Shown in pieces: positions 13,305 through 14,370 of a stretch of 14,370 nt of DNA. This DNA is from Chitinispirillaceae bacterium (GTDB lineage Bacteria; Fibrobacterota; Chitinivibrionia; Chitinivibrionales; Chitinispirillaceae): assembly GCA_016926315.1 (NCBI GenBank), contig JAFGOU010000129.1, positions 1-14,370 on the forward strand. The letters run 5' to 3'. A model generated the notes under the pieces. That model had not been told where the DNA came from. It saw only the letters and a list, made by a program, of their open reading frames with translations, and did not search any database. A program made the translations under genes and the position numbers. Every line of letters starts with the position of its first letter. The first letter of the stretch is position 1.

Positions 13305-14370
13305 CTATCTCCCGATGACCGGCAACACGAAACGGGCGCCGCTTCTGTCGCGGACGCCGTTCGATTCGGCATTGATCGAAACGATGAGCCGTCGCGCAAG
13401 CTGGCGCGGATAGGTCAGCTCCACATTGGCCACGCCGGCAATGGTCATGGCCGAGGTGTTTATCACAACGCCGAAATCATTGTTCCTGAAATCGAAAGGT
13501 TCGCGGAACCAGTAGGGAAGGCATTCGTGTTCCCACCAGAGCCGGTCGCCGCTTGCCGGTACGTCGTATGCACCGATGACGCCATGGTCTCTGATCAGTT
13601 CAGACCTGTCGCGGACGCCGTTGGGATAGACGTCGGCCCACATCGTGATGCCTCCGGCAAGGAGCGTATCATCTTCACCGACAGCAAGGTCTACCAGGCC
13701 GTTGTCGTTGAAATCGACCCACAGGTCATGTATCAGCGGATTGAAATCGCACGTGCCGTCCCCGTTGACATCGTCGCCCCGGCTTGCTACGCCGGTGTTG
13801 TAGTCAAGCTGAAGGTCGTTTTCATCCATCCTGAGATTGTTGTTGATGTCCTCAAAAGGAACGTCTTTAACATAATACCCGTAAATGGCTTTGGGGTCAT
13901 CGCCGTCGGTGTTCGCCCAGCGGATGAAGTATTTGCGGTGCACGGCCATGCCGGAGACAACGGCGCTGAAGTTGACGCGCGTGTTGTCGGCCACCGGGTT
14001 TCCGTTGATGTCGCACACCACGGCGCCCATGAAAAAGTCGAACGTGGTCTCGTTTATCTGCCCGGCATTGGGAACCGTCACCGTGTCCTCCTCGGGGTAG
14101 GAGACCGAGATGGCATACGGCTCGCCGGAGATGGTCAGCTTGCTGGTGTCGCCCGTTACCGCGACCGATGCCGATACCATGACGCTCCGGTACATGCTGG
14201 GCACCGAGCCGGCGTACAGCTTGGCGGTGGCCTTGCCATTCTGTGTCGTGGCCATCGGGTTGTCAATGTGTTCGCCGCCGCCCGGGCCTGCAAGGAGCAG
14301 GAAATTGACGTCGGCGTTGTTGACGAGGTTGTCATTGACGTCCCAGACCGTGGCCGTAAGCGTGGCTACC
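13305..14370 (-). CDS. C-terminal part of a large Ig-like surface protein with Ca2+-loop motifs (5' end outside window)
   Basis: The frame is open from the right edge to a TAG at 13305-13307, giving 354 residues of C-terminus. Residues about 1-65 match a bacterial Ig-like (Big_1, invasin type) domain: TLTATVWDVNDNLVNNADVNF, then NGKATAKLYAG. A second Ig-like start, VVCDINGNPVADNTRVNFSA, is at about 117-136. It is followed by an acidic block with four EF-hand or dockerin-like loops near 173-189, 199-215, 219-234 and 246-261 (for example DVNGDGTCD and DFNDNGLVD). Ig-type strands resume near 309-335 (GVANVELTYPRQL). Such proteins are usually cell-surface or secreted adhesins; Ca2+ binding is inferred from the loops. 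NGVRDRS occurs twice (250-256 and 337-343). No sorting signal is seen at the C-terminus. It precedes the barrel-type gene by 34 bases. Being upstream of pilC, it could be a pilus-associated adhesin, but this is not shown. Confidence 0.75.
   Translation of the reverse strand, partial: VATLTATVWDVNDNLVNNADVNFLLLAGPGGGEHIDNPMATTQNGKATAKLYAGSVPSMYRSVMVSASVAVTGDTSKLTISGEPYAISVSYPEEDTVTVPNAGQINETTFDFFMGAVVCDINGNPVADNTRVNFSAVVSGMAVHRKYFIRWANTDGDDPKAIYGYYVKDVPFEDINNNLRMDENDLQLDYNTGVASRGDDVNGDGTCDFNPLIHDLWVDFNDNGLVDLAVGEDDTLLAGGITMWADVYPNGVRDRSELIRDHGVIGAYDVPASGDRLWWEHECLPYWFREPFDFRNNDFGVVINTSAMTIAGVANVELTYPRQLARRLIVSINAESNGVRDRSGARFVLPVIGR

Noticed and set aside
1..14370. Mobile elements, tRNA/rRNA genes, CRISPR arrays
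   Set aside because: No transposase-like or integrase-like frames, no cloverleaf or rRNA-like sequence, and no regularly spaced repeats were seen on reading both strands.

Overview
The window comes from a diderm (Gram-negative type) bacterium of moderately high GC content. The diderm assignment rests on an outer-membrane secretin, signal-peptide proteins with beta-barrel character, and C-terminal Phe residues. It is dominated by a nearly complete type IVa pilus (T4P) locus. The small barrel at the left resembles, from memory, a family common in Fibrobacterota and relatives (FCB-like lineages). That taxonomic guess is weak and should be tested with the PilB, PilC or PilQ proteins.

Left end (1-740, + strand): the 3' end of a probable outer-membrane protein, then a complete small signal-peptide protein with the pattern of an 8-strand outer-membrane barrel. 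A good sigma70-like promoter at 882-910 precedes a stand-alone PilT-family ATPase (963-2090, +). This ATPase converges, with only 13 bases between stop codons, on the pilus locus.

Pilus locus (2104 to the right end, all - strand). In the direction of transcription the order is: a surface-type Ig-like protein with Ca2+-loop motifs (5' end outside the window), an outer-membrane-type protein with a charged C-terminal helix, pilC (inner-membrane platform), two type IV prepilins, pilM-pilN-pilO-pilP (alignment complex, with GTGA and ATGA stop/start overlaps), pilQ (secretin), pilT (retraction ATPase) and pilB (extension ATPase). Together these encode the motors, platform, alignment complex, secretin and pilin subunits. 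A prepilin peptidase (PilD) and recognisable tip or minor pilins such as PilY1 are not in the window.

The spacing suggests several transcriptional or processing units. A strong promoter-like site (10985-11013) precedes the pilins with a leader of about 145 nt. There is a GC hairpin between the two pilins, and a 12-bp hairpin with an alternative pairing partner between the pilins and pilM. pilB appears to have its own promoter, whose start point would give a nearly leaderless mRNA.

Nothing here is clearly a new system. The most interesting departures from textbook T4P are: (i) a PilB about 140 residues longer than usual, with an N-terminal degenerate response-regulator-like domain ahead of a 24-5-24 MshEN-type c-di-GMP motif whose first Arg is lost; (ii) a PilM whose nucleotide-binding motifs are degenerate; (iii) a second PilT paralogue on the opposite strand with its own promoter; (iv) an AMIN-less minimal PilQ; and (v) an Ig/Ca2+-loop surface protein and a barrel-plus-helix protein placed just upstream of pilC.
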